64,000 nucleotides of DNA. Source: Tethya wilhelma (taxonomy: Eukaryota > Porifera > Demospongiae > Tethyida > Tethyidae). Below are positions 32,376-45,100 of the stretch, one piece after another (position 1 is the stretch's first letter; each line of letters starts with the position of its first letter). Location: contig CAXIPT010000003.1 in assembly GCA_964030475.1 (NCBI GenBank), positions 11,614,667-11,678,666 on the forward strand, read 5' to 3'. Both the position numbers and the translations under genes were made by a program. A model generated the notes under the pieces. It was not told the origin of the DNA, did no database searches, and saw only the letters and a program-made list of their open reading frames with translations.

Positions 32376-34993
32376 CACACACACACACACACACTACTCA
32401 CGTGCAGTGGTATGATGTGACTTGGACTAGGTACAACAGGAAGACCGGCATCCTTCAACAAACTCCTCAACTCCCTCACACTCTCCTGGTGTTTCCTCCG
32501 CAGAGCCTTCCCCTCATCCGACTTCAATATCTGCACAGACTTACGAGCAGCCACAGCTTGCATCGGAGGCATAGCAGTGGTGAAGATAAACCCATCTGCA
32601 TAGCTACGAACCATATCGATAAGCTTCGAAGATCCAGCAATGTAGCCACCAGCAACTCCGAAAGCTTTTCCAAGCGTTCCCGAAATGATGTCCAAATCGT
32701 CCATGAGCCCCTCCCTCTCTCCTATACCACCTCCGTGCTCCCCGTAAAGACCAACAGCATGGACCTCGTCGATGAACGTGAGAGCGTTGTACCTGTGAGC
32801 AATGTCACAGATCTCTTTGATGGGGGCTATGCTGCCGGACATGGAATAGACAGACTCAAAGGCGACCAGCTTTGGGATGTTGGGGTCGTATTTTCGTAGC
32901 AGCTCTTCGAGATGTTGTGGGTCGTTGTGACGAAAGATCTCCTTTTTCGTTTTTCCGTGTCGTATTCCGACTATCATTGAATTGTGGTTGCCGGCGTCTG
33001 AGAATACGACACAATTGGGCATCATTTTTCCAAGTGTTGAAAGAGAGGCATCGTTTGCGACATAGCAAGAGCTGAAGACCAGAGCTGCATCTTTCTTGTG
33101 GAGGTCTGCAAGCTCTTTCTCGAGAGCTACATGGAAGTAGCTTGTCCCAGAGATGTTTCGAGTTCCACCAGCTCCAACACCGTGATTCTGAACGGCATCA
33201 CTGTGTATGTGTGTGTGTTGGGATATACCATAAACACAGGACACCATCTGCGACAGGGTGTGTGTGATGTGTAATGAAATTACTATTGCAAGCTAATGGT
33301 GGAATTGCATTAGGGTTCAGTTTGGACTCAAGGTCACACTGTTATACCAGTAGGAAATGATGACACGACCACTTCCTACCACAGCTGCAGGACCAAACAC
33401 AGACAAGAAGTCTAAGGAAGAAAATGGCTAAAGCTTTACAACTGAAAAGAGAGGTTTGCAGTTACCAGTAACTCGCTACAGATCCTACCCAATTTTCATT
33501 CAACCATATGGTCAATAATAGCAACAGTTACAACGAATTTCAGTCAATTCATGCACCCTTACAATAGACAAACACACTTACATAGTGGCTTTGATGACTT
33601 CGGGGTGCTTGCCCATTCCGAGGTAGTCGTTGCTGCACCATACAGTGATGTCCCTACCATCCTCCACTCTCACTGTCCTCTCATACTTGGGGTACTGTTT
33701 GGCTGTTGGGTTGCGATCCCCCGATCGTGCCAATATGCGAAACCGTCGATAGGAGTTGTCGTCCATCTTGGCTTTGATCTTGCTGTCAAAGAATTGGTTG
33801 TAGTCAAGCTTGCCTTCACCTGGGGAGGGGTGTGTGTTGGTGCAAGCTAGGGTGTTTAAAAAGTGTTTTGAAGAAGAAAGAACGACATAAAATGTGTACA
33901 CAGGAAGGTGATTTGCTTTCATTGTCTCAACATTGTTTCCCAGTTATAATACAAGGAATGACCCCACTGAATAGACACACCTGCTCCACACACACACACA
34001 ATGCCGTGCATGACACAAATTACTACACAAGTGTGCCACCAATATCCCTAGATGGCCAACAGCCCTGACTCCCAGCTCGGAGACAGGAAGCACCCTCACA
34101 CACACACAAACACACACACCATTCAATATCCCACACACACCATTCTGTATCCTCTTACACTACATTATGATCATGCATCCTCTGCCCATTATGCATCTGT
34201 TGATAATCAAAGCCATAGCTGGTCTAATCCCTGACTCCAAGTAAGGTTACATTTTGTGTTGATCTATGCTTAGCCCTTACAAACTTCAAAGACCAATGGT
34301 TATTTTCACCCCCAGAGTGGGACACACTGTTTGTAAGCATAGCTGGCAAATAGTCCACATTATCACAACCCCACTCAAAATATTACTGAGAGGAAAACAG
34401 AGGGAAAAGTCTACTTAAAGTGCGATAACATTTTTTCAGTTTTTTTCAGTTAATGTTGTCAAGGGAGCAAAATGCTGCGATTAATCAACTCTAGATGCAC
34501 TAATTGTGACCTGCCAATACATGTCAATGAACAATATGCTCCACACACACAATATTATGCAAAGAAGATAATACCTATGGTTGTTACATCAATGCAGTCG
34601 AGACAAAACATGCTCTCGCACACTATTTGCAAAAAAAGGTTTCAAAGTTGTTTTACTGTTCTAGCAAGTAAGCACTCCCAAACACACAAGTGAATCAGAG
34701 TAACAGAATCACTTATTAACACAATTATCACGTGTATATATACACACCCTGTACAAATTGAATGTAGATGGTACAATGCACCAAACACAGAGCGACAGGT
34801 AGGTACCTGTGACTGGAACGGAGTTGAGACAGCTGGGTTTGGTTGCTGGGAAGAAGGTGGTCTTTACAGATTGCTTCACACTGTCGGAAATAAAGTTCTT
34901 CCAACGAAAGGGACAGTTGCCTAAGTGGGAGAAAAAAACGACAATTGACTTGCTATGTCCATTTAAATCACCTCATACACATCAAAAGTTGAT

Positions 34994-35046
<53 letters not shown>

Positions 35047-35738
35047 ACACACACACACACCTCTTGGTTGAAGCCCCTCAGCCACACACTGACAACCATC
35101 GCTGTTTCCTTCTTCCTTTTCAGAAGATTCTAAAACGGGCTCACTCTTCTGAGGAGCTGGAACAGGACAGGAGGTCATTGGAGCAGTGTGAACGCTCTGA
35201 CCCTGCTGCAGGGTGGCACGAAATGGACACTTGTTACCACCACTCATTGGCTTTGGGAGATTGGCATGTGCAGAGTGGTAGAATCGTTCTGAAAAAAAGA
35301 AATTTCAAAACGTGTAATTTCGTTTTTAGAGCTGTATCACACACTGCACTCAAATGTCTACAGTATTTGTATGCAAAAAGTATCGATCTCCTATATAACT
35401 ACAATACTATAGTGTACAAATTACAACTCCTGGTACTGTACCAGGTTTTCCAAAGTTCAACCCTTGTGTTTAGGTAGTAAAATTATTTTACTTTCAGGCA
35501 CAACACAAACTTATCCCCCCACTTTTTTCCCTTCAAGTCACTCACCAAAAGAAACTGCTGGGTGCTTGCCACGAACAGTAGCAGCAGCAGCAGCGGCAGG
35601 CGTGCTAGCAGAGGCCGCCGTGTGAAACAGCTTGGAGATGATGGGACGTTTTTGTCCGTACATGCCCAGTGATCGCCCACAGTGTTGGAGAAAGTCGGTC
35701 GAGACTCGGTTTAAAAACGGGCACGGTGCTGCACACAT
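30412..35738 (-). CDS. ALAS: 5-aminolevulinate synthase, mitochondrial
   Basis: A PLP enzyme that condenses glycine and succinyl-CoA to 5-aminolevulinate, the first step of heme synthesis in the mitochondrial matrix. Exons: 35546-35738, 35061-35288, 34807-34920, 33582-33820, 32402-33200 (and a near-identical copy at 31078-31876) and 30412-30711. The start [20 protein letters not shown] at 35738 matches the vertebrate N-terminus. [12 protein letters not shown] and NCPFRW look like heme-regulatory CP motifs. The core has [32 protein letters not shown] and [15 protein letters not shown], with the Schiff-base lysine in GTLGKAFG. The end [20 protein letters not shown] is typical. Only one of the two duplicated exons can be used in a functional enzyme. 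Donors after exons 2 and 5 run into (GT)n tracts. Confidence 0.93.
31078..33540. repeat. Direct duplication of an ALAS exon and flanks, split by an N gap
   Basis: 31078-32230 and 32402-33550 are near identical at an offset of 1324 bp, covering the large catalytic exon and its 5' intron. Coding differences are few and mostly silent (for example Gln/Arg in LLxKYDP and Lys/Arg in IAHxYN). A run of 54 N flanked by CA repeats separates them. It is most simply explained as two alleles laid side by side. Confidence 0.85.
32269..32322. other. Assembly gap (54 N) in a CA microsatellite
   Basis: The only multi-base N run in the window. CA repeats flank both sides, so the join was probably made across an unresolved microsatellite. 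Confidence 0.95.
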
Positions 35739-36276
35739 TCTTTTTAGTGACACTTTCAGTCGAGTAGTAGGTATAAAAAGAAATTCGCGGAACGTATATG
35801 GCTCTAAACAGCAAAATCCAGGCAGTTTGTTGGTAAACCTGTTCCCCCCTCCTTCCTGATACTTCAAACCACCGGAAGCCGCAAGATGAACAGGGCTACT
35901 TGACCTTCGGGAAGTGATGGGTGTGGCTCGGCTACGAGTTTAGTAACCTTTTGCAGCGCACGTGATTTGCATGTGACTAATTCAAGGTGGAAAATGGCCG
36001 CCAATTCAAAATCTGGGAGTGACTTTGTTATTTTGCTAAATTATCGCAGAAAGGACTACTTTTGAGTTTCACTATTGTTGCAAACGTACCAAGATTCGAC
36101 TACTGATCGTACAAGACGTCAAATTGTGAGTAAACTCGTTTCAGAGACTTGTAAAGTTCTTCCCATAACAGTTAGGCTTTTTAGCTATCTCAAGGTGATA
36201 TATATGGTACTAATGGCTCTATTGTAGCCATCTGAGCTTGCAAATTGTGAAGAGGAGCAATCTTGAGTGTGAAGTA
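35739..36276. promoter_or_regulatory. Divergent promoter region, ALAS / BRPF
   Basis: About 540 bp between the divergent start codons. An in-frame extension of ALAS to 35867 is open but lacks family similarity. No IRE-like CAGUGN hairpin was found on the ALAS strand. GT-AG-like borders near 36123 (AATTGTGAGTAA) and 36228 suggest a possible 5' non-coding BRPF exon. Confidence 0.35.
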
Positions 36277-37952
36277 ATGAATCGTATAGAATCAGTCGAT
36301 TGTAAAGAGATTGCTCAAGCGATAAGAGGTCAGAGACCACCATATGTGTGTCCTGTATGTACTCGAGAGTATAGGAGTATGACTGGCATCCTCTACCACC
36401 TTGGACAAATAGGACAGTCTCTGAAGGTGCCCAGGTGTGTGCTGGGTGAGGATACACCTCAGGGAAGTCCCAAAGCTCCCAGTTCCCCCGGCAGTGCAAT
36501 CAAGCGGAAAACTCGCCGCGATCTCACGTGGGCGGAGTCGCAGAGACTCGTGGAGGTGGAATTTGAGAGTTGCTTTCGTAGGATTGAAATTGACAATGAT
36601 CTTGACGTCTCCTATCACAGTGACGACGACAGCGAGAATTTGGTGGACGGGGGGCGTTCTCACGATCGGAAGGGGGGTGCAGTCACACGGACCCCTCAAC
36701 GAAGAGGCAAGGGGGCCAAGAGTGAGACTCCGCAGAGTCGTGGCAAGTGGTCTTCTAAATCAAAGAACAAAGGGAAGAGAAAATCGAAAATAAAGACGCC
36801 CGGTAAAGAGAGCAACGAAGGAGGTCCGACACCCCTACCCTCAGCTCAAATTAAAGTCCTCGACACTCTAGATTTTCCCGATGCACCATCACGAGAATCA
36901 ACATACTATCGCTTTGTGGAGCAGAGTGCTGAAGACCTGGATGAGACCATCGAGTACGATATGGATGAAGAGGACTACCAGTGGCTCTCACTGTTGAACG
37001 AGGATCGCAAGAGTCAGGGTCTGACTTCTGTGCCGCAAGAAATGTTTGAAATTTTGATGGATCGTTTGGAAAAGGAGTGTTGCTTCGAGAGCCAGACCAT
37101 CGGCAATGGAGCAGAGGTATCCAAGAACATGTACAACATTGACGAGAATGCAGTCTGTTGTATCTGCAACGACGGAGAGTGCCACAACACAAATGCCATC
37201 CTCTTCTGCGACATGTGCAACCTGGCCGTCCACCAGGAGTGCTACGGTGTCCCTTACATCCCAGAAGGACAGTGGCTCTGTCGAAGATGTCTCCAATCTC
37301 CATCGAGAGGCGTAGATTGCGTCCTCTGTCCGACTAAAGGCGGTGGATTCAAACAGACGGTAGATGGCAAGTGGGCGCACGTCATTTGTGCCATCTGGAT
37401 CCCCGAAGTCCAGTTCTCGAATCCGGTTTTTCTTGAACCGATCGACTGTATCAAGGAGATCCCTCCAGCGCGATGGAAGCTCACCTGCTACATCTGTCGC
37501 AAGAAGATGGGCGCTTGTATCCAGTGTGCCAAGCCCAACTGCTACGTGGCCTTCCACGTTACTTGTGCCCAGCAAGCCAGTCTCTACATGAAGCTTGAGC
37601 CGACCAAAGGTGGGGAGATACGCAAGATTGCCTATTGTAACTCTCACACTCCTCCATCCGTGAAAAGGAAGCGTGAGAAGCAAGCAGCAGCGGAGCGAGC
37701 TAAAATGATCACCAAGGAGCCGCCAGCTGGGGGGGATCAGGAGCTTAGTGAGGAAGGGGTTAAAGATAAAGAAGCCGATGACGAGGAGGGAGAGGTGAAG
37801 ACGGAGGAAAGGAGCGGAGGGAAGGAGGGGGGAGGATCGAAAGAGGATGTCGAGGATGATGGTGGGGGTGAGAAAAAGAGCAAGGTGATGGGAGAGAAGA
37901 AGGCATCTTTTCAACCTGTCGTGAATATCCCCTACGTCCCTCAGCACAGGTG

Positions 37953-38042
<90 letters not shown>

Positions 38043-39104
38043 GGGTTGTTCATTATGCTAGTTAACGATGGGTGGAGCTGGTTTGCAGGCTCTACCACAA
38101 TGACATCATGCCAATTGGATGTCATACATCATAACATGTAACACTACACCCCTGTGTATATACTAATTGCAATAACCCAATAGCCTATGGTACCATAACC
38201 CCACAAATATCACAAACTATATTGCCCAAATCAGACATTTATTTAGTACACACAGAATATATTGCCTTTAAACTACACATTCTCACACACACATACCAGG
38301 CTGGACAGGATCATAGGTCGTGTCAACCTTCACAAGAAGTCTCAGTTCATTCCTAAGCTGGTCAGCTACTGGAAGCTCAAGCGCCAGTCTCGCAATGGAG
38401 TTCCCCTCCTGAGACGTCTCCAAGCCACCAACAAGGGCCAGAGAGCAGCCACCATCGTGAGTTGTATAGCATCCTAGGAAGATAGTTGTAAATAACAAAG
38501 ACCTAGAAGTTTCGTAGAATGATATTGTGGGCTTACCACAAATTATCTTGAAATTTAAATATCGTATTGCATGTGTCAGCATATACACTCTTAGTGTGTG
38601 TGCTTCTACAGAGAGAGAGAGAGAGAGTGTGGTTACCTATTGTTCTTTTGCCTACAACCAGCTTTATAGCAGCCAACAACAGCTCACACACATACTGATC
38701 TATTCATGCTGATCTAACCTAATAAATTGCATTGGTTTGCTGGTCTGATGATGCCTGAAAGTGTTTAGGAAGTGAATGATCAACAATGGCCATGTTGTTG
38801 CAGCTGTGCTATTCTTTCCAGTAAATACACTCCATAATGCCATAGTGTTGCTAGGAAGACTGGGTGCATCCATGTTCTTTGGGTGTAGGGACAGCTGCAT
38901 GTATGTGAGGTATTGCTGACATCTGGCTGTTGTTGTTTTTTCTGAGAAAGATAAATTTCCCTCCATTTACTGGCAAAGGTTGTTGGTTCTTCGTTTCCTG
39001 CTCCTTTTGTTGTGTGTGTGTGAAAATAATGGCCATCATTTTTGTGTTACGGTACAACTTATCATCATTATTGGCATACCTCATTCCACACACACACACA
39101 CTCA

Positions 39105-39142
<38 letters not shown>

Positions 39143-42100
39143 CAGAATCTCACTGAGGAGGAACGCGAGGTGCTAGCGGAGCAGCTCACCCTCTGGAAGA
39201 ACCTCCGCCACGACCTCGAGAGAGCCAGGCTGCTCGTGGAGCTGGTGAGAAAGAGAGAGAAGCTCAAACGAGAACAGCTCCGTCTTCTCCAGTCCATCAA
39301 CGGCCTTCAGATGAGGCCTCTCAACACCGTCTTGAAGAGGATTGTCGACCGGCTCAAGAGGAAGGACCCTGCCGACATCTTTGCTGAACCCGTGTCCATT
39401 GATGAGGTACGTACATGTATGATGTACATGTAGCTAGTGTATGGCTGGGAAATAGCACCAGATTTTGTGCACTTTTGAATCTTTGGAACTGTGCACATAA
39501 TAGTAGTATTGTACGTAGGTCATTCCACAAATTTATCTGTAAATTTTTGGGACACTGCACAAAGAGTTTGGTATTTTTTGAGTGGTACCACTATTGTTGC
39601 AGCTGTTCACCATGTGCTCTGCATGTTTGTGGGTGTATACACACACCATACTGTAGGTGTACATGTAGGCATCCCAGTGTATGTGTGTATATACTGCACA
39701 TGTACTGTATGTGTGGCATTAGTGAATGTGGAGGGGGTGTTATCACATGTGAATGGAGCCCATACAAGTTAACTAATACTTTTTTTTTAAATGCTTAAAA
39801 TTAATGCTTAAAATGCCTATAAAGCACATAAGAAAAAAAATTAATAACAAAAAAATACAAATTTAATAAAGGTATATACATGTACATGAAAATTCTTAAG
39901 CTGCAAGCACAAGTCATGTACATACACACCAACATTTGTGCATGACTATCGGAATATTCACTCATGCACACGCACCATATGATGCTATTTATAAAAGCTT
40001 TCTATCTAATAGTAGCTTGAACATTTCTGAGCATGGAGAACCAAACAAAAAAATCTAACAAAGCTGTGTGTAGATTTCAAAATGACACAATCTGTGTGCT
40101 ATCTCTAGGTGCCGGACTATCTTGATGTGATCAAGTGTCCCATGGACTTCTGTACGATGAGGAAGAAGATCGAGTCCAACGAGTACCACACCCTGGACGA
40201 CTTTGAGAAGGACTTTTACCTCATCTGGCACAACGCCACCATCTACAACCAGAAGGACACCATCTACTACCGGGCAGCCATCAGGATCAAAGAGGCTGGT
40301 ACGTAGGTCATTGTATTGCCTCTTTGAATGGTTGTTGTTTTGTCAATGTTAATACCCTTTGTTTAGGTCAACTATTAAGTGCTTTATGTGTGTCCTGTAG
40401 GTCAATTGTATGTTTATGTCCTGTACAGTAGGCCAGTTCTTTGTTTATGTCCTGTAGGTCAATTCTTAACTCTCTTTGTAAATGTCCTGTAGATCAATTG
40501 TTCAATCCCCTCATTTTTGTCCTGTAGTTCAATTAGTTGTGTGTCCTGTAGGTCACTCTTTTGTATCCTATTGGTCAATTAATTGTCATTTATATTAATT
40601 GTCCTGCAGGTCAAGTGATAATCCAAGATGCCCGTGAGCACTTGGAACGAGCTGGTGTTAGTAGCAGGACAGGTCTTCACGACCCTGAGGTGCAGGAGCC
40701 TCCCCCCCTCACCCCCTCCACCATAGCACAGGTCGTCAAGCAACCCATGGACATCTTGGAAGACCACGGTGACTCATAGAGCACGTACATCTGACGGGAG
40801 GGGCTAGCAGTGCCCAGAGGAGGTTCCACATGGTTCACCTTTGCTTGACTTTGTAATTAAAGTCCTCCACGTCCTGCATGTACCTTGTATGTGCATGTGG
40901 GGGATTTTATGATAAAAGGTCAAGCAAACGTCAATCGTGTCAAACCTCCTTCTCCCAAGACTAAAGGATAGTTCTTTGAGAGTGCCAGTGTTTGCTCTTG
41001 GNCATGATCATCATGAATATTATGCAAAGGCTGAACGCTCACATATCACACAATTTAGTGCATATAGCTGAAATTTCTACTAAGAAGTTTTTACCACTGA
41101 CACTGCCCATTCCTACACTACTTAATTTTTTTTTTTTAATTTTTACTATTGGAACAAGGAATGGTCTCAATTTCGGCACATGCCGACTACTTCATGTGCC
41201 GAAATTGAGACCATTCCTTGTTTCAATACTTTTTACAGCACTGCATGCCCATTCCTACATTGCTTTTTTTTTTAATTTTTACCACTTGTTCATTCACTTT
41301 TTTCAACACTACAGTGTGGAGACTATCAGAGACTGGTTAGTCCCTACAAAAAGCTTGAGTAGAATTAAGCTACATTGTCTGCTAAAATAGCTAATACGCA
41401 TGCGCATTAAATGCCACGTGGATAATTAATGACCTTTGGAGACTCTACTTGTGATTAAGGTTCCGCGCGGGATACCGTTCGTATTTAACTAAACGAAAGA
41501 AATATTTTTGTCAAAAACAGTATCAGTTTAGTTCAAAAATTATGGCAGAGATATGGCCATAAAATTTTTGACGTCAAACTTAGCCATAGATATTAAGGCA
41601 GTTCATCTTTGTTTTAGTGCTTTCAGAGCTAGGGACTGACGAAGAGTTTTTGTGGAATACTGCTTCGTAAAATGAAAGAAACACTCGAACAGTGAGCAGA
41701 CCTGACCTCAGCGTGAGTCGAAAATCAACAAACCTCGCTATATTTCCCAAGTAAGTAAGCGATTTTAAAAACTCTTCGCTAGACCCTCACAATTACAGTT
41801 GTATTTCTGCGTGTCTGCCTTGATTCACTTCACTAAGCCTACTATTGCAGATATTTGACGTCAAAAAAATTGCTAAATTTTGAACTCTTCGTTTCAGTTG
41901 GCTAAACTTGTGCCAACAACCAAATTCAGCCTAGAGTAGCATAAATTATAGCCGAACTAGTGTGTAAGTCTCAGCACTGTGCAATGAGTAGGTTTTGCTA
42001 AATACTGAATAATGTGCAGTGTGCATGGTCTTGCAATTATTTTGCCTGTATCCCGGAACCTTAAAGCGAGTATCAAGGAATTGTTATTTGTGCGAGTATC

Positions 42101-45100
42101 AAGGAATTGTTATTTGTAATTGTGCAGTCACAAAATACTTGTTTCTATAGACTATTCTCCTACCTTTTGTACGTGTTTTATTTATACTTGCTAAAATACA
42201 TTCTTGAAAATTCTTACTTTGTGCTGTCAAAGTTGGCTCAACACATTCTGGTTCTCTGGAAATGCTTTTCAAGTAAGTCAGTTAGGAAGTACCTAAGTAA
42301 GTTGGATGAACAAAAATGGCACTATTGTGGCTTCCCATTAGCGCTCTCTCTCTCTCTCTCTCTACGAGTCCTCAGGAAAGTTTCTGCGAGTTTTAGACCT
42401 TGCATGCAATTGGTCATCTACCATTGAGAGGCTCTGAGCAAGTTTGAAGACTTAATTTTGTTTTGCTAGATTTATAATATTATATGATCACTAACATTTT
42501 GTACCATACGTATGATATTTGAGTACCTTGTTCTTCTATTTCACCAGTGTTATGATTAACTACGAAGCGTTGCTTGAGCCAAGTTGTTTGTCCACCTGGA
42601 TAGACTTGCAACAATGGCAAACAATCTATGTTAAGATTCACCCCTTCTTGCACGAATGCTCCACTCAAGCCAGTGTCTGGATCCACTTCTACAGTAACAG
42701 TTTCTCCTGTCTTTGCTGCTAGTACATCCAATAAATTTCGGTCATGTCTCAGCTCTAACACACGCAATTCACGAGCACTAAGCTGTGCCTCAGACTCACT
42801 AATAGAGGCTAACAGCAAGACACATACCAACAGAATAAAACTTTTTACTCTAATTTCTCTCATCATTCAGTGATAGTTATACTAGTCACTAGCTATAGTG
42901 ACCTATATCATTATGCGGACGTGACAATCTGTCGAAGATTATACAAATCGCACAAACTATCGATCCGCATTCATCAGGGCGCGCGCGCGCGGGCCAGATG
43001 AAACTTTTTCTGTGTGTACTCTGGTAGGCTAGCCTCGTACCCAGGCCACTCCCAGTTTTTGCTGTGTTACACGCAGAAAAACGGGAGGGCCTGGGTACGA
43101 GGCTACTGGTAGGCCCTTCCCTCCTCGAAAAGGAGAGCGCCGGCCTGTATATAGGGTGTGCAACATGAAAAATCAACATTCGACTTTTGAACAACTAATT
43201 CATGCAATATGTACAGTAGGTTGAAACTTAAACCAGCGCACCTTCAAACTCCGTTGTCTCCTATCAACAAATGACTTCTGAATTCTTGGTACTAACTACG
43301 GCCGAATCAGCCAGATGGTTACCAATAACAGAGGCTTGTTTCAACTCTATCAGAGAATTGGCAAGGCCCTTCTCTAACTAATGCAATGTATAGGGGTTCC
43401 CTTCTCTCTTGAATGTAAGCAAAAATGGCAAATTGCGATTATAGCGATAAAAAATGCGTAAATCAGTTTTGCTGACAATGCAATATGAAACTTACGGTTT
43501 CAGCAACAGAGATCAGGAATTGAAGGTGCGCTGGTTAAAGTACCAACCTACTCTACATGTTGCATGAATTAATTGTTCAAAAGTCAAAAGTTGATTCTTC
43601 ATATTGCACACCCTACTGTATATATACGAGGCGCTAGGCGCTAGCTATAGCCAGAGGAGGTACGACACGCGAGTGTCAATTAGCGCATTCCAATCACGTG
43701 ATCACTATAGTTCGGTATTGGATTTAGTCACGTGCACCTACGATGCTGAGTCAGCAAAAGCAAAAATAACAAAGACCTAGAAGTTTCGTAGAATGATATT
43801 GTGGGCTTACCACAAATTATCTTGAAATTTAAATATCATATTGCATGTGTCAGCATATACGCTCTTAGTGTGTGTGCTTCTAGAGAGAGAGAGAGAGTGT
43901 GTGGTTACCTAGTGTTGTTTAGCCTACAACCAGCTTTATAGCAGCCAACAACAGCTCACACACATACTGATCTATTCATGCTGATCTAATCTAATAAATT
44001 GCATTGGTTTGCTGGTCTGATGATGCCTGAAAGTGTTTAGGAAGTGAATGATCAACAATGGCCATGTTGTTGCAGCTGTGCTATTCTTTCCAGTAAATAC
44101 ACTCCATAATGCCATACTGTTGCTAGGAAGACTGGGTGCATCCATGTGCTTTGGGTGTAGGGACAGCTGCATGTATGTGAGGTATTGCTGACATCTGGCT
44201 GTTGTTGTTTTTTCTGAGAAAGATAAATTTCCCTCCATTTACTGGCAAAGGTTGTTGGTTCTTCGTTTCCTGCTCCTTTTTGTTGTGTGTGTGTGAAAAT
44301 AATGGCCATCATTTTTGTGTTACGGTACAACTTATCATCATTATTGACATACCTCATTCCACACACACACACACACTCAGAATCTCACTGAAGAGGAACG
44401 TGAGGTGCTAGCGGAGCAGCTCACCCTCTGGAAGAACCTCCGTCACGACCTCGAGAGAGCCAGGCTGCTCGTGGAGCTGGTGAGAAAGAGAGAGAAGCTC
44501 AAACGAGAACAGCTCCGTCTTCTCCAGTCCATCAACGGCCTTCAGATGAGGCCTCTCAACACCGTCTTGAAGAGGATTGTCGATCGCCTCAAGAGGAAGG
44601 ACCCTGCCGACATCTTTGCTGAACCTGTTTCCATTGATGAGGTACGTACGTATATATGATGTAGCTAGCGTATGGCTGGGAAATTAAAAAAAGTAGTACC
44701 AGATTTTGTGCACTTTTGAATCTTTGGAACTGTGCACATAACTATAGTATTGTATGTAGGTCATTCCACAAATTTATCCGTAAATTTTTTGGGACACTGC
44801 ACAAACAGTTTGGTATTTTTTTGAGTGGTACCACTATTGTTGCAGCTGTTCACCATGTGCTCTACATGTGTGTGGGTGTACACACACACCATACTGTAGG
44901 TGTGCTTGTAGGCATCCCAGTGTATGTGTGTATATACTGCACATGTACTGTATGTGTGGCATTAGTGAATGTGGAGGGGGTGTTATCACATGTGAATGGA
45001 GCCCATACAAGTTAACTAATACTTTTTTGAAATGCTGAAGAGCCTGCATACCTCTAATTTATATAAAAAGCACATAAGAAAAAAATTAGTAACAAAAAAA

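Larger units (their letters stand above)
41003..43763. other. 2.76-kb segment between the two BRPF copies
   Basis: It starts at a contig join and holds a foldback (41152-41226), AT-rich sequence, a small minus-strand gene (42480-42866), a short hairpin element (43028-43107) and a MITE truncated at the start of the second BRPF copy (43664-43763). It may be an intronic insertion present in one haplotype or misplaced DNA. Confidence 0.5.

Noticed and set aside
31078..33200. ALAS mutually exclusive exons as a regulated splicing system
   Set aside because: Both copies encode almost the same residues, differ mostly silently, share introns and meet at an N gap, so alleles in tandem are simpler. Kept only as an alternative.
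34809..35477. 222-codon plus-strand frame
   Set aside because: Antisense to ALAS exons 2 and 3 and through a CA repeat; the minus-strand ALAS reading is clear.
35665..35738. IRE in the ALAS leader
   Set aside because: CAGTG strings there are on the plus strand or lack a pairing stem and C bulge on the ALAS strand.
36988..37947. 319-codon minus-strand frame
   Set aside because: Complete antisense shadow of the BRPF PHD exon, whose zinc-finger cysteines are conserved on the plus strand.
42107..42427. 106-codon plus-strand frame rich in Leu/Tyr/Phe
   Set aside because: AT-rich chance frame crossing a CT tract, with no start context or homology.
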